Shown: positions 17,663-27,428, counted from the first letter of the stretch. The stretch: 64,000 bases of DNA from Leucobacter aridicollis (GCF_013409595.1 NZ_JACCBD010000001.1:558001-622000); one strand, 5' to 3'. Numbers and translations are program-made. The notes: generated from the sequence alone by a model not told the origin.

Positions 17663-18829
17663 TTACCAGAGGCCGAGGAATACTGCGAGGATCGCCAGCT
17701 GTCGAGGAACGAGTGGGTTGTAGCCGGTAAGCGCCTCAACTCGGCGCATCCGGGTGACAACAGTGTTGCGATGGCAAAACAGCAGCGCCGCAGCGCCCCC
17801 AACGGTGCCCGTCTCCGCAAACGCGCGCAACGTTTCACGAAGCCGCGTCTGCTCAACCTCACGGATCTCGAAGAAATCGCGGCCGAGCACCGAGGCTGGG
17901 TCGTCGAAGTGTCCGGCCGCGCTCGCATGCGCGCTGTGGAGCACGAGATCGTCGAGATAGGCCACGCCGCTATGCTGCAATGGCGTGGTGAGTCGCGTCA
18001 TTTCACGCACCAGGGCAGGGAGGCGGTCGAGGGGCGCCGGATGGCGGGTGATGACGCCCCTGGCTTCCGCCGGAAGGTCCGGTTGGGCGTGATCGGGGCT
18101 GAGGAGTACGAAGACACCCTGCCAGGAGAGACTCGCTCGCCAGGGGGCGAGAAGTCGCTCAAGTGGAACTCCTGAGGGGGACAGTAGAGCCACCCACAGT
18201 TCGCCGTCCGAGGGTGCCCCGAGCGCCTCAGCGAGCAGCGTAAGCTCTGATTGGCTGAGAAGGTCTCCGGTGATAAAACGCGCGAGCGCGTGATCGATCG
18301 TGCGTCGCGTGTCCTGGCTGAGCCGCTGCGACTCCGTGAGGTAGGCCCGCTGAACCCGGGACACCTGTTGTTCGACCAGGCCGATGAGCGTCTCGACCTG
18401 CGCGACGAGCAGCTCCGACTCTGCCTCGCCTGCAGCTTGCTTGAACGCTTCCCAGAGCACGGCGAAGTTCGTCCGCACGCCCTCGAGTAGTAGGCTCTCG
18501 GGCACGCCCTGGCCCGCCCGCCGCGTACCGAGCCGCTCCGGGAAGCTCTGGAGTCGCTCCGGAAGCGGTGTCCCCGCGAGTTGCAGCAGGAACATTTCGA
18601 GGCTGTCATCGACGACCTCGACTACATCGGCGGAGGCAACGGCATTGTCGCCGTACTTCTCGGCGACGGGGAACCCCCGGAGGAAACTGTCGCGCAGCTC
18701 GACCCGTCGGTCTTGCACCTCAGCGACGAGCTCAAGCCAGCGTGGATCGAGATCGAGGGATACTGCCTGCGTCTCGAGATCGTATGAACCTAGCATGATG
18801 CTGATTTTAGATCCAAAACGCATGGTCAT
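17663..18829 (-). CDS. PucR-type transcription regulator (helix-turn-helix 30), copy 1
   Basis: 388 residues. The C-terminal 60 carry the PucR helix-turn-helix: LRETLRAFAETGTVGGAAALLFCHRNTVVTRMRRVEALTG. The N-terminal 270 form a helical sensor region shared with the second copy at 24570-25748 (both have LPERLQ/LPDELR, GTRRAGQGVPESLLLEGVRTN / GARRARQGVPAEQLLDGVRTN and an LIGLVEQQV-like segment). It is divergent from the amidohydrolase gene by 81 bases and probably controls it. ATG 18829 is used; ATG 18823 and 18796 are also in frame. Confidence 0.85.
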   Translation of the reverse strand: MTMRFGSKISIMLGSYDLETQAVSLDLDPRWLELVAEVQDRRVELRDSFLRGFPVAEKYGDNAVASADVVEVVDDSLEMFLLQLAGTPLPERLQSFPERLGTRRAGQGVPESLLLEGVRTNFAVLWEAFKQAAGEAESELLVAQVETLIGLVEQQVSRVQRAYLTESQRLSQDTRRTIDHALARFITGDLLSQSELTLLAEALGAPSDGELWVALLSPSGVPLERLLAPWRASLSWQGVFVLLSPDHAQPDLPAEARGVITRHPAPLDRLPALVREMTRLTTPLQHSGVAYLDDLVLHSAHASAAGHFDDPASVLGRDFFEIREVEQTRLRETLRAFAETGTVGGAAALLFCHRNTVVTRMRRVEALTGYNPLVPRQLAILAVFLGLW

Positions 18830-18910
18830 CCGTCATTGCAGCGCAGCGAACTATCAAGAAAGATGGTTGCAGAGACCCGTCTCGCACCAAACTCGGAGTG
18901 GAGGAGCAGC

Positions 18911-20551
18911 GTGAACATCGACCTCATCCTTCGTGGTGGCCGAATCCATACGATGTCGGCGGTAGGCACCACCGACGCCGTGGCCATCCACGACGGCCGG
19001 ATCATTGCTCTCGGCGAGGACGCACTTCGTCTTGATGCGCGCGTGACACGCGATATCCGGGGCAAGACCGTGCTGCCCGGGTTCATCGATGCTCACGCCC
19101 ACAGCGTCTGGTTCGGGCTCACGCTTGTTGAGCTCGACGTCGCACCGGCCAGGAGTCTCGATGAGATCTACGCTCTCGTCGCCGAGCGCGCAAGCGACAC
19201 CCCCGCGGGGGAGTGGATTGTCGGCGCCGGGTTCAATCAGATGAGCGTTGGGAATCGTTACCCGGATCCCGACCGCCTCACAATTGCAGCTGGGGGCCGC
19301 CCAGTGTGGCTCAAGCACACCTCTGGGCACGCCTGTGTGCTTAACCGAGCGGCGATGTCGGAGACCGGTGTGTATGAAGCTGCCCTGCGCGGGGTCGAGG
19401 GTGGCCGGATCGTGCTTGACGAGCGCGGGGAGCCCACAGGGCTGCTTGAAGAGCAGGCAATGCGGCTCGTCCAGGACGTTATGCTCCCATACCCGCTCGC
19501 GCGGATCGAAGAGGCGCTCGAAGCCGCCACGGCCCACTACGTGAGCGAGGGGCTCACGAGCGTGACGGATGCTGGGATTGGCGGGGGTTGGATTGGGCAT
19601 AGTCCCCAGGAGTTCTCCGCGTACCAAAACGTGCTCGCCCGCGGGAGCCTCCGCACGAGACAGCAGGTCATGCCGGAGTCATCAACGCTCGCCAGGCACG
19701 GGGAGCCCGGAGCAACAGGATCCTTCGTTGGGTTCAACACTGGAGTGCGAAGCGGCCTCGGCGATGACCGGCTGCAACTCGGGCCGGCGAAGTTCTTTCT
19801 TGACGGCTCGATTCTCGGGGCCACCGCGCGCATGACCGAGGAGTATCACCACTGCGCTGGCAGCCATGGCTATTACCAGGGCAACCGCGACGACATTCGT
19901 GGCCACGCCCTCGACGCGGGCCGGGGTGGGTGGGCGCTTGCGATGCACGCCGTCGGCGACGAAGCTGTCGACCTGGCAATCGATATCGCCCACACGCTCC
20001 GGGCGGAGGGCATCACACCGCCCATGCCGCACCGTGTTGAGCACGGTGGGGTTGTGAGACCGGAGCAGCTCACAGAGCTCGCCGAGGCGGGACTTACGGT
20101 GATCGGTCAGCCGCGCTTCCTCACGCTCTACGGGGACGGCTTCCGCGAGTTCATTGGCGATGACCGAGCTGAGTGGTCGTTCCGCTCGAAGAGTCTTCTC
20201 GACGCCGGCATGTCGCTCGCGCTGACCTCTGACCGCCCAGTTGCTCCCGGCGCACCGCTCAGCGTCATCGAATCCTCCATGCTGCGCCGCACCGAGAGCG
20301 GGCATCTCTACGGCGCGCACGAACGTCTCACGATCGACGAGGCCCTCGCCGCCTACACAACAGGCCCGGCACAGGTGACCGGATGGGCTGGGCGGAAGGG
20401 GGTGATCGCGGTAGGTGCACTCGCCGACCTTGCGGTGCTTGGCGCTGACCCGTGTGACGTGTTGCCAGAGGAGGTCTCCGACATTCCCGTTGCGGCGACC
20501 GTTCTGGGTGGTGAGGCCGTGTACGACCCTGAGGGGGTCATCGCTGTATAG
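18911..20551 (+). CDS. Amidohydrolase family 3 (YtcJ-like) metal-dependent hydrolase
   Basis: 546 residues. Starts as a composite beta domain (VNIDLILRGGRIHTMSAVG), then the metal-binding HxH in VLPGFIDAHAHSVWFG near residue 63. Later metal and active-site residues appear in LAMHAVGDEAVDLAID and MPHRVEHGGV, and SDRPVAPGAPL closes the barrel. Family members cleave C-N bonds in amides, imides and ring compounds; the substrate is unknown. GTG 18911 has GGAG 5 bases upstream. First gene of a two-gene unit with the SDR that follows, divergent from PucR copy 1. Confidence 0.9.
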   Translation: MNIDLILRGGRIHTMSAVGTTDAVAIHDGRIIALGEDALRLDARVTRDIRGKTVLPGFIDAHAHSVWFGLTLVELDVAPARSLDEIYALVAERASDTPAGEWIVGAGFNQMSVGNRYPDPDRLTIAAGGRPVWLKHTSGHACVLNRAAMSETGVYEAALRGVEGGRIVLDERGEPTGLLEEQAMRLVQDVMLPYPLARIEEALEAATAHYVSEGLTSVTDAGIGGGWIGHSPQEFSAYQNVLARGSLRTRQQVMPESSTLARHGEPGATGSFVGFNTGVRSGLGDDRLQLGPAKFFLDGSILGATARMTEEYHHCAGSHGYYQGNRDDIRGHALDAGRGGWALAMHAVGDEAVDLAIDIAHTLRAEGITPPMPHRVEHGGVVRPEQLTELAEAGLTVIGQPRFLTLYGDGFREFIGDDRAEWSFRSKSLLDAGMSLALTSDRPVAPGAPLSVIESSMLRRTESGHLYGAHERLTIDEALAAYTTGPAQVTGWAGRKGVIAVGALADLAVLGADPCDVLPEEVSDIPVAATVLGGEAVYDPEGVIAV

Positions 20552-20600
20552 TGCAGCCAGCGCCCACACTCGACCCTCGTATCGGAAGGATTCTCGCGTC

Positions 20601-21365
20601 ATGACAGCAGTTGCCCCGACAGTAATCGTCACCGGCGGTACCTCCGGGATCGGACGGGCCATCTCCGAGGTCCTCGTCGAGCGCGGCTACGCTGTCTTGG
20701 CGACGGGCCGCGGTGTTGCGCAGGGCGAAGAACTCGCTGCCGTCCTCGGGCCGCGCCTGGCATTTGTGAGCGTCGACCACGCCGACCCAAAAGCCGCAGA
20801 CATCGTCGTCGCGGCCTACAAGGCGCTTGACCCTGCGGTCTTCGGGCGCCTCGTTGGCCTCGTCAACAATGTCGGACGAAGGCACAATGATCTTATTGGA
20901 GAGCATGATGCGACTCGGCTCGCAGAGACTCTCGCGCTCAACGTCACGGCGACGATCCTCATGACTCAGGCGGTCGTGCCGTTGTTCGACGCAGCCGGAG
21001 GGGGCTCGATCGTGAGTGTTTCCTCACGCCTCGCTGTCGCTGGGATGGCCGGGGTAAGCGGCTACGCAGCGAGCAAGGGGGCGATTAACAGTTTCTCCAC
21101 CGCCGCGGCGATCGAGCTCGCCCCGAAAAACATTCGGGTGAACGTCGTTTCGCCGGGCATGACGAAGACGCCACTTATCGAGGCCTGGCTGAGCGACCAG
21201 CCGGACCCCGTAGTCGCCGAGCAGGAACAGGCGGGGCGCGTGCCACTCGCGAGGCTATGCTCGGAGCAGGACGTCGCAGCAGCCGTCGCGTATCTCATCT
21301 CCGATGGTGCCCAGTATGTGACGGGTATCGTGCTGCCCGTCGACGGTGGCTACACCGCCGCATAG
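20601..21365 (+). CDS. Short-chain dehydrogenase/reductase (SDR), copy 1
   Basis: 254 residues, classical SDR. Cofactor loop TGGTSGIGRA is at residues 11-20, the NNVG motif near residue 92, and the catalytic Ser-Tyr-Lys in SIVSVSSRLAV...GYAASKGAIN. The C-terminus ends GYTAA in the usual way. It lies 49 bases after the amidohydrolase gene, so it probably oxidises or reduces the hydrolysis product. A paralogue lies at 26676-27428. Confidence 0.9.
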   Translation: MTAVAPTVIVTGGTSGIGRAISEVLVERGYAVLATGRGVAQGEELAAVLGPRLAFVSVDHADPKAADIVVAAYKALDPAVFGRLVGLVNNVGRRHNDLIGEHDATRLAETLALNVTATILMTQAVVPLFDAAGGGSIVSVSSRLAVAGMAGVSGYAASKGAINSFSTAAAIELAPKNIRVNVVSPGMTKTPLIEAWLSDQPDPVVAEQEQAGRVPLARLCSEQDVAAAVAYLISDGAQYVTGIVLPVDGGYTAA

Positions 21366-21480
21366 GTCTCCCGGAGGGCCCAGGACGTGCAGGCGTGCGC
21401 GCAGCCGGCGTGTGCGTCGTCAGGTTTCCTGAACTCGCTGATCTGGGCCCGTGTCGTGATGGGGATGCCTCACCCAGTTT

Positions 21481-21540
21481 CGAGAACGGCGATTCGCGCG
21501 TCCAGGAAATCTGGTCCTGGACGCGCGAATCGCCGTCTCG
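21481..21540. terminator. Very long bidirectional hairpin
   Basis: Arms 21481-21507 and 21515-21540 pair over 26 bases with one bulged base and a 7-base loop. It lies between the convergent SDR and class III aminotransferase genes. The stem is much longer than needed for termination. Confidence 0.85.
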
Positions 21541-21549
21541 TACTCCGCG

Positions 21550-22869
21550 CTAGGCGGAGTACGCCTCGAGTGCGTGCTCGAGGATAGCGAGCGCCTCGTC
21601 GAGGACCTCGTCCGTCACGGTGATTGCGGGGAGCATGCGGAGCACGTGGCCGTCGCTGCCGCCGGCCATGAGGATCAGTCCGCGCTCAAGTGTGAGGCGG
21701 CTGAGCGCGCGGTAGGCCTCGGGGTTCGGGGTGCCATCCGCGTGGACCAGCTCGATGCCGTGGAGAGCGCCGAGACCGCGAACGTCGCCGATCACGGGGA
21801 AGCGTGACTTCAGCGCCAGTAGCCCCGCCTGCAGCCGTTCGCCAATCTCTGCAGCCCGATCGAGCGTGCCCCGCGTCTCAAGCTGATCGAGGACGGACAG
21901 GGCTGCTGCGCATGCGACGGGGTTGCCGCTGAAGGTGCCGCTCAACGCGCCGGGCGCCATCGCGTCCATGATCTCGGCGCGTCCTGTGACCGCGGAAAGC
22001 GGAATGCCGGAGGCGATCGCCTTAGCGATGGCGACGAGGTCCGGGACAAAATCGAAGTGTTCGCTGGCGAACATCTTTCCCGTGCGCCCAAGGCCGGTCT
22101 GGATCTCATCGGCAATGACGACGATGCCGTTGTCATTGCACCAGCGCTGAAGCGTGCTGAGGAACCCTGGGGCCGGGACGATGACGCCGCCCTCACCCTG
22201 GATCGGCTCGATGAGCAGGCAGGCGAGGTTTTCGGTGCCGGCAGTCTTTTCGAGGTAGGCGATTGCGCGGCGGGCGGCTTCAGCGCCCTCGAGCCCATCG
22301 TGGAACGGGTACGAGTTCGACGTGCGGTAGATCTCACCCGGGCGAGGCCCTGCCCCTGCGGCATAGGGCGTGGCCTTGTAGTTGAGGCCGAGGGTGAGGT
22401 TCGTGCGGCCATGGTAGGCATGGTCGACGACGGCGATGCCGTTGCGACGAGTGTAGGCACGCGCAATCTTGATGGCGTTCTCGATTGCTTCCGCCCCCGT
22501 CGATCCGAGCATCGACTTCTTCGGAAAGTCACCCGGTGTGATCTCGGTGAGTCTGCGCGACACCTCGACGTAACCCTCGTAGGGGGTGACTCCGAAGAGC
22601 GTATGTGTGAAGCGCTCGATTTGCTCGACGGCGGCGCCCGTCGTGCCTGCATTGCCGTGGCCGAGGGTGGTGACGCCAATGCCAGAACCGAAGTCGATGA
22701 ATTCGTTGCCGTCGACGTCGGTGAGGGTCGTGCCCTCCGCAGATGCGATGTACACGGGAAACGCGGGGTTGACAGACGCCGAGACGAACTCGGCCTTGCG
22801 GGCGGCGAGTTCCTGCGAGCGAGGTCCGGGGACCTCGGTCTTGACACGCTGCGCTGCGATGGTGCTCAT
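21550..22869 (-). CDS. gabT: Class III PLP aminotransferase, 4-aminobutyrate aminotransferase-like
   Basis: Transfers an omega-amino group (GABA or a similar amine) to a keto acid. 439 residues, the usual length. Visible motifs: GSTGAEAIENAIKIAR, the Asp in VVIADEIQTGLGRTGKM that contacts the PLP ring nitrogen, and the PLP lysine in LVAIAKAIASGIPLSAV. ATG 22869 is preceded by AGGAGG, so the upstream extension is rejected. A semialdehyde dehydrogenase that could take its product lies 11 kb away at 33846. GABA as substrate is plausible, not proven. Confidence 0.88.
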   Translation of the reverse strand: MSTIAAQRVKTEVPGPRSQELAARKAEFVSASVNPAFPVYIASAEGTTLTDVDGNEFIDFGSGIGVTTLGHGNAGTTGAAVEQIERFTHTLFGVTPYEGYVEVSRRLTEITPGDFPKKSMLGSTGAEAIENAIKIARAYTRRNGIAVVDHAYHGRTNLTLGLNYKATPYAAGAGPRPGEIYRTSNSYPFHDGLEGAEAARRAIAYLEKTAGTENLACLLIEPIQGEGGVIVPAPGFLSTLQRWCNDNGIVVIADEIQTGLGRTGKMFASEHFDFVPDLVAIAKAIASGIPLSAVTGRAEIMDAMAPGALSGTFSGNPVACAAALSVLDQLETRGTLDRAAEIGERLQAGLLALKSRFPVIGDVRGLGALHGIELVHADGTPNPEAYRALSRLTLERGLILMAGGSDGHVLRMLPAITVTDEVLDEALAILEHALEAYSA

Positions 22870-23018
22870 GTGGCCTCCTAGTGGTGTTTGGGCTGGACGC
22901 GAGAGAAGTCCTCTCATCAGGCTAGAGAGCAGTATTGGTTATGAAAAGCGACATTCAGTGACGGAAACCTGTTAGTCTAAATGACACGTTTGGAGGTGTC
23001 GGCAGTCTCCTGTCTGCA

Positions 23019-23061
23019 CGCGCAGCAGTGCCCCGAGGGAGCCTCGGGGCACTGCTGCGCG
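23019..23061 (-). terminator. Perfect 20-bp hairpin after the MHS transporter gene
   Basis: Positions 23019-23038 pair perfectly with 23042-23061 over a 3-base loop. It lies 18 bases beyond the stop of the minus-strand MFS gene and ahead of the aminotransferase gene, separating the two transcripts. Confidence 0.88.
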
Positions 23062-23078
23062 GGGGTGAGTCAGCAGGG

Positions 23079-24425
23079 TTACTCGGCTTGGGCCGCCTCC
23101 GCGGCGCTACCTGTCCTGCGTCGACCCATGGGCGGGATCAGTCGGTTCGCGATCCGCACGCCGGCGAGAGAGATCAGAGCGATGACGAGGAGCAACACCG
23201 AGATCGGCCACGACTTTGAACCTGAGACGATGAGCAGTGAGGTTGCGATCATCGGCACGAAGCCACCGACGAAGCCCGCGATGTTGAAGCCGAGGGCCAC
23301 GCCTGAGTAGCGGATGCTCGTGTGAAAGAGTTCGGGCAGAATGACGCCGGTTACGGCGTAAGCGACGGCGATCGGCTGCACGATCACGATGATCGCGACG
23401 ATCGCGAGTACCGGACTGCCGGACGACAGCGCCAGGATCGCAGGAAACGCAAGCACGGCGGTCACGGCGCACCCCCAGGTCGCCAGTTTGATCGGGTCTA
23501 TGCGGTCGGCAACAGAACCAGTGACCAGCACTGTCACGATCTGTAGCGCCGCTGCTGAGAGTGTCGCCGTCAGCATTGTGCTCGAGCTTAGCCCGACCGT
23601 TCCCGTGCCATAACTAATGGCGAACGTGGTGACGAGGAAGAAACCGCCAATGGACACGAACGCAACGGCCGCAGCGGTGAACATGCGGCCTGGGGCACGT
23701 CGGACCACCTGCCAAGCCGGCACTTTCTGGATGAGGTTGGCCTGCGTCGCATTCTTGAACGCTGGGGACTCGTCGACGAGCGTGCGTACCCAAAGCGCGA
23801 CACCGAGCAGCGGGAAAGCTGCGAGGAACGGGATGCGCCAGCCCCACGCCTGAAAGGCGTCCGGCGGCAGGGTGCCGAGCGCGAGAAATGCGCCGGAGCT
23901 AATGATGTTGCCGATCGGTGAGCCGAGCTGGGGGAGACTTGCGTACAGTCCCTCCTTGCCCTTTGGTGCGTGTTCTGAGGCGAGCGTTACCGCGCCGGCC
24001 CACTCGCCTCCGAACGAGATGCCCTGGAGGAAGCGGAGCGTAACGAGGGCTATCGGGGCCATGATCCCGATAACGTCCTGGTTTGGGATCACCCCGATCA
24101 GGCCGGTTGAAACTCCGATGAGCACGAGGGTGAAGATAAGCGTTGCGCGACGCCCGAGGGTATCGCCCAAGTGGCCAAAGATCACTGCACCAAGTGGTCG
24201 AGCCGCGAAGCCGACAGCAAATGTTGCAAACGCAGCGAGCGAGGCAACGAGCGGGTTATCGCTGGCAAAGTACTGGGTGTTGAACACCAGTGCCGCGGCG
24301 GTTCCGTAGAGGAAGAAGTCGTAGTGCTCAAGTGCGGTACCCACCACGACCGCGGTGCGCACCATGCGTGGGCGACGAGGTGTGGAGGTATCCTCTGCGG
24401 GCCTCAGGGCGGCTTCGGGGTTCAT
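23079..24425 (-). CDS. MFS transporter, metabolite:H+ symporter (MHS) family, copy 1
   Basis: 448 residues with 12 predicted membrane segments. MHS features: RTAVVVGTALEHYDFFLYGTAAALVF in segment 1, FGHLGDTLGRRATLI in loop 2-3, and GISFGGEWAGAVTLASEHAPKGKEG in segment 5. Family members import organic acids, betaines and similar solutes with protons. ATG 24425 is preceded by GGAAGGA. It is divergent from PucR copy 2 and likely brings in the compound degraded by the surrounding enzymes. Confidence 0.9.
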   Translation of the reverse strand: MNPEAALRPAEDTSTPRRPRMVRTAVVVGTALEHYDFFLYGTAAALVFNTQYFASDNPLVASLAAFATFAVGFAARPLGAVIFGHLGDTLGRRATLIFTLVLIGVSTGLIGVIPNQDVIGIMAPIALVTLRFLQGISFGGEWAGAVTLASEHAPKGKEGLYASLPQLGSPIGNIISSGAFLALGTLPPDAFQAWGWRIPFLAAFPLLGVALWVRTLVDESPAFKNATQANLIQKVPAWQVVRRAPGRMFTAAAVAFVSIGGFFLVTTFAISYGTGTVGLSSSTMLTATLSAAALQIVTVLVTGSVADRIDPIKLATWGCAVTAVLAFPAILALSSGSPVLAIVAIIVIVQPIAVAYAVTGVILPELFHTSIRYSGVALGFNIAGFVGGFVPMIATSLLIVSGSKSWPISVLLLVIALISLAGVRIANRLIPPMGRRRTGSAAEAAQAE

Positions 24426-24483
24426 CGTTGATCCTTCCGGGTGTGTTCGGCAACGGTGCCAAGACTCCCTCCATGAAATCAGG

Positions 24484-24497
24484 TGCATTATGATGCA
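24484..24497. promoter_or_regulatory. Candidate operator in the MHS/PucR divergent spacer
   Basis: TGCAT-TATG-ATGCA palindrome (5-base arms, 4-base spacer) midway between the MHS transporter start and the PucR start. Position and symmetry fit a binding site for PucR copy 2 or the LysR after it; there is no direct proof. Confidence 0.4.
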
Positions 24498-24569
24498 TTC
24501 AATGGCCACGAGTTCCGTCTTTCGGGCGGCTAGAGTGGTGATGTGCACACTTTTCTGGTGAGGGGTGAC

Positions 24570-25748
24570 GTGGTTCACAGTATTCCGCTTCCCGACCTAT
24601 CTGGCGTGGCTCGGGACGCAGAGTGGGTCGAACTCGTTGCGCTGCTCGGCAGACACAAAGAACGCATGGTTGATGACTTCTTCGACGGTTTCGACGGAAA
24701 CGTGGTCTACGAGGGGGCGGTGCCCGCGGGCGACATCTCCGACCTTGTGAGTTCGACAATGGAGATGTACCTGTTGCTCCTCGCAGGCAAACAGCTGCCC
24801 GACGAACTGCGGCGGTTGCCGGCTGATCTCGGCGCGCGTCGAGCCAGACAGGGAGTACCAGCCGAGCAGCTGCTTGATGGCGTGCGAACGAACTCTCGCG
24901 TCATTTGGAACGCGCTGCGCAGCATTACAGGCCCCGACCAGATGGAGTGCCTGGTCCGAAATACCGGCCTGTTTTTGGGGCTCGTTGAGTGGCACGTACG
25001 CGAGGTGCAGTACGCCTATCTCCGAGAAGCAGATCGGCTGCAGCGACGGAGCGAGACCGTGCGCCGTCAAGCTCTGCGGAGGTTGTTCGAGGAGCCGGCA
25101 CCGGGCCAAGGGGAACTCGCAATGATCTGTCGCGACCTCGGACTGCAAGCAGACTCCGAGTACGCACTCGTCGTGCAGCCGGGGCAGCATGCGACCGACT
25201 GCGAACTGTGTGAGAGCGGCGAATGGCCGTATGCGCACGAGCCTGGCCGGGTCACGTGCCACTTTCGGCAGGTACGGCTGCATGAAAGCGAGGGGGACGA
25301 GCCCTCGCTTAGCGGACGCGCGGCCTTCTTCACGCCAATTCAGGGCGTGCGCGGTCTCCTGCCGGCGCTGCACACCGGGCACGCGTTGCTCTACGCATAC
25401 GACTTCGATACGCCGGTACTGCTGACGTCGAAGAACACGTGGGCAGGAGTCGCATGGCGCGCGGTGGAGGAGCTGTTCCCTCCCGACCTTGCTCCCGTGG
25501 ACGTGTCGCGGGTGCGGGCACTCGGGCCAAACGCCCGGCGGCGGCTGCTTGACACCGTCGCCGCATATCTTGCGAACGGGTCGATCAAGGCCACGGCCGA
25601 GCAACTGTTCTGTCACCGGAACACGATCGTCAAACGGCTGGCCCAGTTTGAGGAGCTCATCGGGCTGCGATTCAGCGTGCCGAACGAGGCGGCGCTCGTT
25701 GTGCTCGCGATTGCGGCGCTCACCCGGGAGGATGGTACGTATGCTTGA
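24570..25748 (+). CDS. PucR-type transcription regulator (helix-turn-helix 30), copy 2
   Basis: About 392 residues and paralogous to the protein at 17663-18829. The C-terminus has the PucR helix-turn-helix (LLDTVAAYLANGSIKATAEQLFCHRNTIVKRLAQFEELIG). A cysteine pair (DCELCESGEWPY) in the middle is absent from copy 1. GTG 24570 has GAGGGG just upstream; GTG 24543 is an in-frame alternative. It is divergent from the MHS transporter and overlaps the following LysR gene by 8 bases, so the two regulators are made together. Confidence 0.83.
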   Translation: MVHSIPLPDLSGVARDAEWVELVALLGRHKERMVDDFFDGFDGNVVYEGAVPAGDISDLVSSTMEMYLLLLAGKQLPDELRRLPADLGARRARQGVPAEQLLDGVRTNSRVIWNALRSITGPDQMECLVRNTGLFLGLVEWHVREVQYAYLREADRLQRRSETVRRQALRRLFEEPAPGQGELAMICRDLGLQADSEYALVVQPGQHATDCELCESGEWPYAHEPGRVTCHFRQVRLHESEGDEPSLSGRAAFFTPIQGVRGLLPALHTGHALLYAYDFDTPVLLTSKNTWAGVAWRAVEELFPPDLAPVDVSRVRALGPNARRRLLDTVAAYLANGSIKATAEQLFCHRNTIVKRLAQFEELIGLRFSVPNEAALVVLAIAALTREDGTYA

Positions 25749-26628
25749 TCTGCGCCGACTCGTTATCCTCAGGGAACTCAAACACCGCGGCACGATGAGC
25801 GCCGCAGCGCGTGAGCTCGCCTACACACACTCCGCCATCTCGCAGCAGCTTGCCCAGCTTGAGCGGGATGTGGGAGTCAAACTGCTTGAGCGCACTGGGC
25901 GCAACGTGCGGCTCACCCCGGCTGGCGATGAGCTCGTGAGGAACACGGAGGCGATCCTCTCTGCCATCGAGAAGGCTGAGGCTGACCTCGCCACGACGCA
26001 CCAACGGCCGCAGGGAGTCGTTCGGCTCGCAGCCTTCACCACCATCAGTCGAGCAATCATTCCAGACGCATTGCTGCGCCTCGCGGAGCGCTACCCGGAG
26101 CTCCAGGTCCAGGTCACCCGCGCCGACCCGGAGTTCGGCATCACGATGCTCACGTCACGGCAAGTCGACGCGGTGCTCACTGACGCGTACCCGGGAGTCG
26201 GGCAGGCCGCCCCTGCGGGAGTGACGGTGACGACCCTCGGCACCGATCCGGTGCGTGCCTACCTACCACCCGGCGTGCGGTCGGAGGGGCCCGCGGGAAT
26301 GGGCAGCGTACCCTGGGTATTGGAACCCCCCACGTCTGCTGCGACGCAGTGGGCATTACGCGTGTGCCGCGAACGCGGCTTCGACCCCTACGTTGCGCAC
26401 ACCACGAGCGACCTCCTGTTTCACCTCCGGATGGTCGAGCACGGGCTGGCGGCGGCCTTCCTGCCAGACATGGTGATCCGTGAATCCGGGCTCAAGCTCA
26501 CACCGAGCGCCTGGCTGTCGGTGGGGCAAGAGCGCACCATCAACTTGCTGGTGCGTGAGGGGTCGGAAGCGCACCCGGCACACGTCGCCGTGCGTGAGGC
26601 AGTCATGCGTGAACTTGGCGATGGGTGA
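25741..26628 (+). CDS. LysR family transcription regulator, copy 1
   Basis: 295 residues. N-terminal helix-turn-helix: LDLRRLVILRELKHRGTMSAAARELAYTHSAISQQLAQLERDVGVKLLERTGR; then a periplasmic-binding-like effector domain (VRLAAFTTISRAIIP onward). ATG 25741 lies inside the end of the PucR gene. The protein resembles the LysR at 32705-33643 along its whole length, so the two are paralogues inside one island. Confidence 0.88.
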   Translation: MLDLRRLVILRELKHRGTMSAAARELAYTHSAISQQLAQLERDVGVKLLERTGRNVRLTPAGDELVRNTEAILSAIEKAEADLATTHQRPQGVVRLAAFTTISRAIIPDALLRLAERYPELQVQVTRADPEFGITMLTSRQVDAVLTDAYPGVGQAAPAGVTVTTLGTDPVRAYLPPGVRSEGPAGMGSVPWVLEPPTSAATQWALRVCRERGFDPYVAHTTSDLLFHLRMVEHGLAAAFLPDMVIRESGLKLTPSAWLSVGQERTINLLVREGSEAHPAHVAVREAVMRELGDG

Positions 26629-26675
26629 CGACACTGGTTCGACCGGACCCGCGGCTTTCCAGACGTCGCCTCGGC

Positions 26676-27428
26676 CTACTTCGCGAGGTAGCCACCCTCG
26701 ACCGGGATCGATGCCCCGGTGAGGTAGGAGGCCTCCGGCGAGGCGAGAAAACGCACCACGGCGGCGACGTCAGCTGGCTCGGCAATGCGTCCGAGCGGGA
26801 TCGCCTCCGCGACCCGGCGCGCTTCTGCCTCGGGGTCGGGAAGGCCATCGAGCCACTCCTGGTAGAGCGGGGTGCGTGTCATGCCGGGGGCGACGGCGTT
26901 CACGCGGATGTTGTAGGGGGCGAGGTCGATTGCCGCGGCCTTCGTGAATGCAAGCATCGCGCCCTTCGACGCGCTGTAGATGCCCATGGTCGGCACGCCG
27001 ATGCTCGCGAGGCGTGACGTGATGTTGATGATCGAGCCGCCGTCGCCTTGCTCGCGCATGGTCCGCGCTGCCGCGATGAGCAGGTTCATCGCCGAGAAGG
27101 TGTTCGTCTCGAACGTCGTGCGAATCTCTGCCTCCCCGACCTCGAGGAGTTCGCCAGTGTGATCGATTGCGGCATTGTTGACGAGCACGTCAAGGCGTCC
27201 AAAGGTCTCTGTTGTGCGGGAGATGAGATCGGCAGCGGCGCCGGTCGCCGTGAGATCGGTGCGCACGAACCGCGCGCGATCGCCAAGCTCTGCCGCAACG
27301 GCTGAGCCGCGCTGCTCGGAACGCCCGGAGACCACTACGCGGTGTCCGGCTTCGACGAGCTGTTGGGCGATGACCACCCCGATCCCGGAAGTTCCTCCGG
27401 TGACGAGTGCGACGGGTGCTGTTGACAT
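26676..27428 (-). CDS. Short-chain dehydrogenase/reductase (SDR), copy 2
   Basis: 250 residues, classical SDR: TGGTSGIGVV cofactor loop, NNAA near residue 88, and Ser/Tyr/Lys in SIINITSRLAS...GIYSASKGAM. Resembles the SDR at 20601-21365, including the VTGGTSGIG start, the MTRTPL/MTKTPL segment and the GGY ending. It is downstream of the second MHS transporter and separated from it by a hairpin. Confidence 0.9.
   Translation of the reverse strand: MSTAPVALVTGGTSGIGVVIAQQLVEAGHRVVVSGRSEQRGSAVAAELGDRARFVRTDLTATGAAADLISRTTETFGRLDVLVNNAAIDHTGELLEVGEAEIRTTFETNTFSAMNLLIAAARTMREQGDGGSIINITSRLASIGVPTMGIYSASKGAMLAFTKAAAIDLAPYNIRVNAVAPGMTRTPLYQEWLDGLPDPEAEARRVAEAIPLGRIAEPADVAAVVRFLASPEASYLTGASIPVEGGYLAK

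Noticed and set aside
17615..18175. Plus-strand open frame of 186 codons
   Set aside because: Antisense to the PucR helix-turn-helix; no family features.
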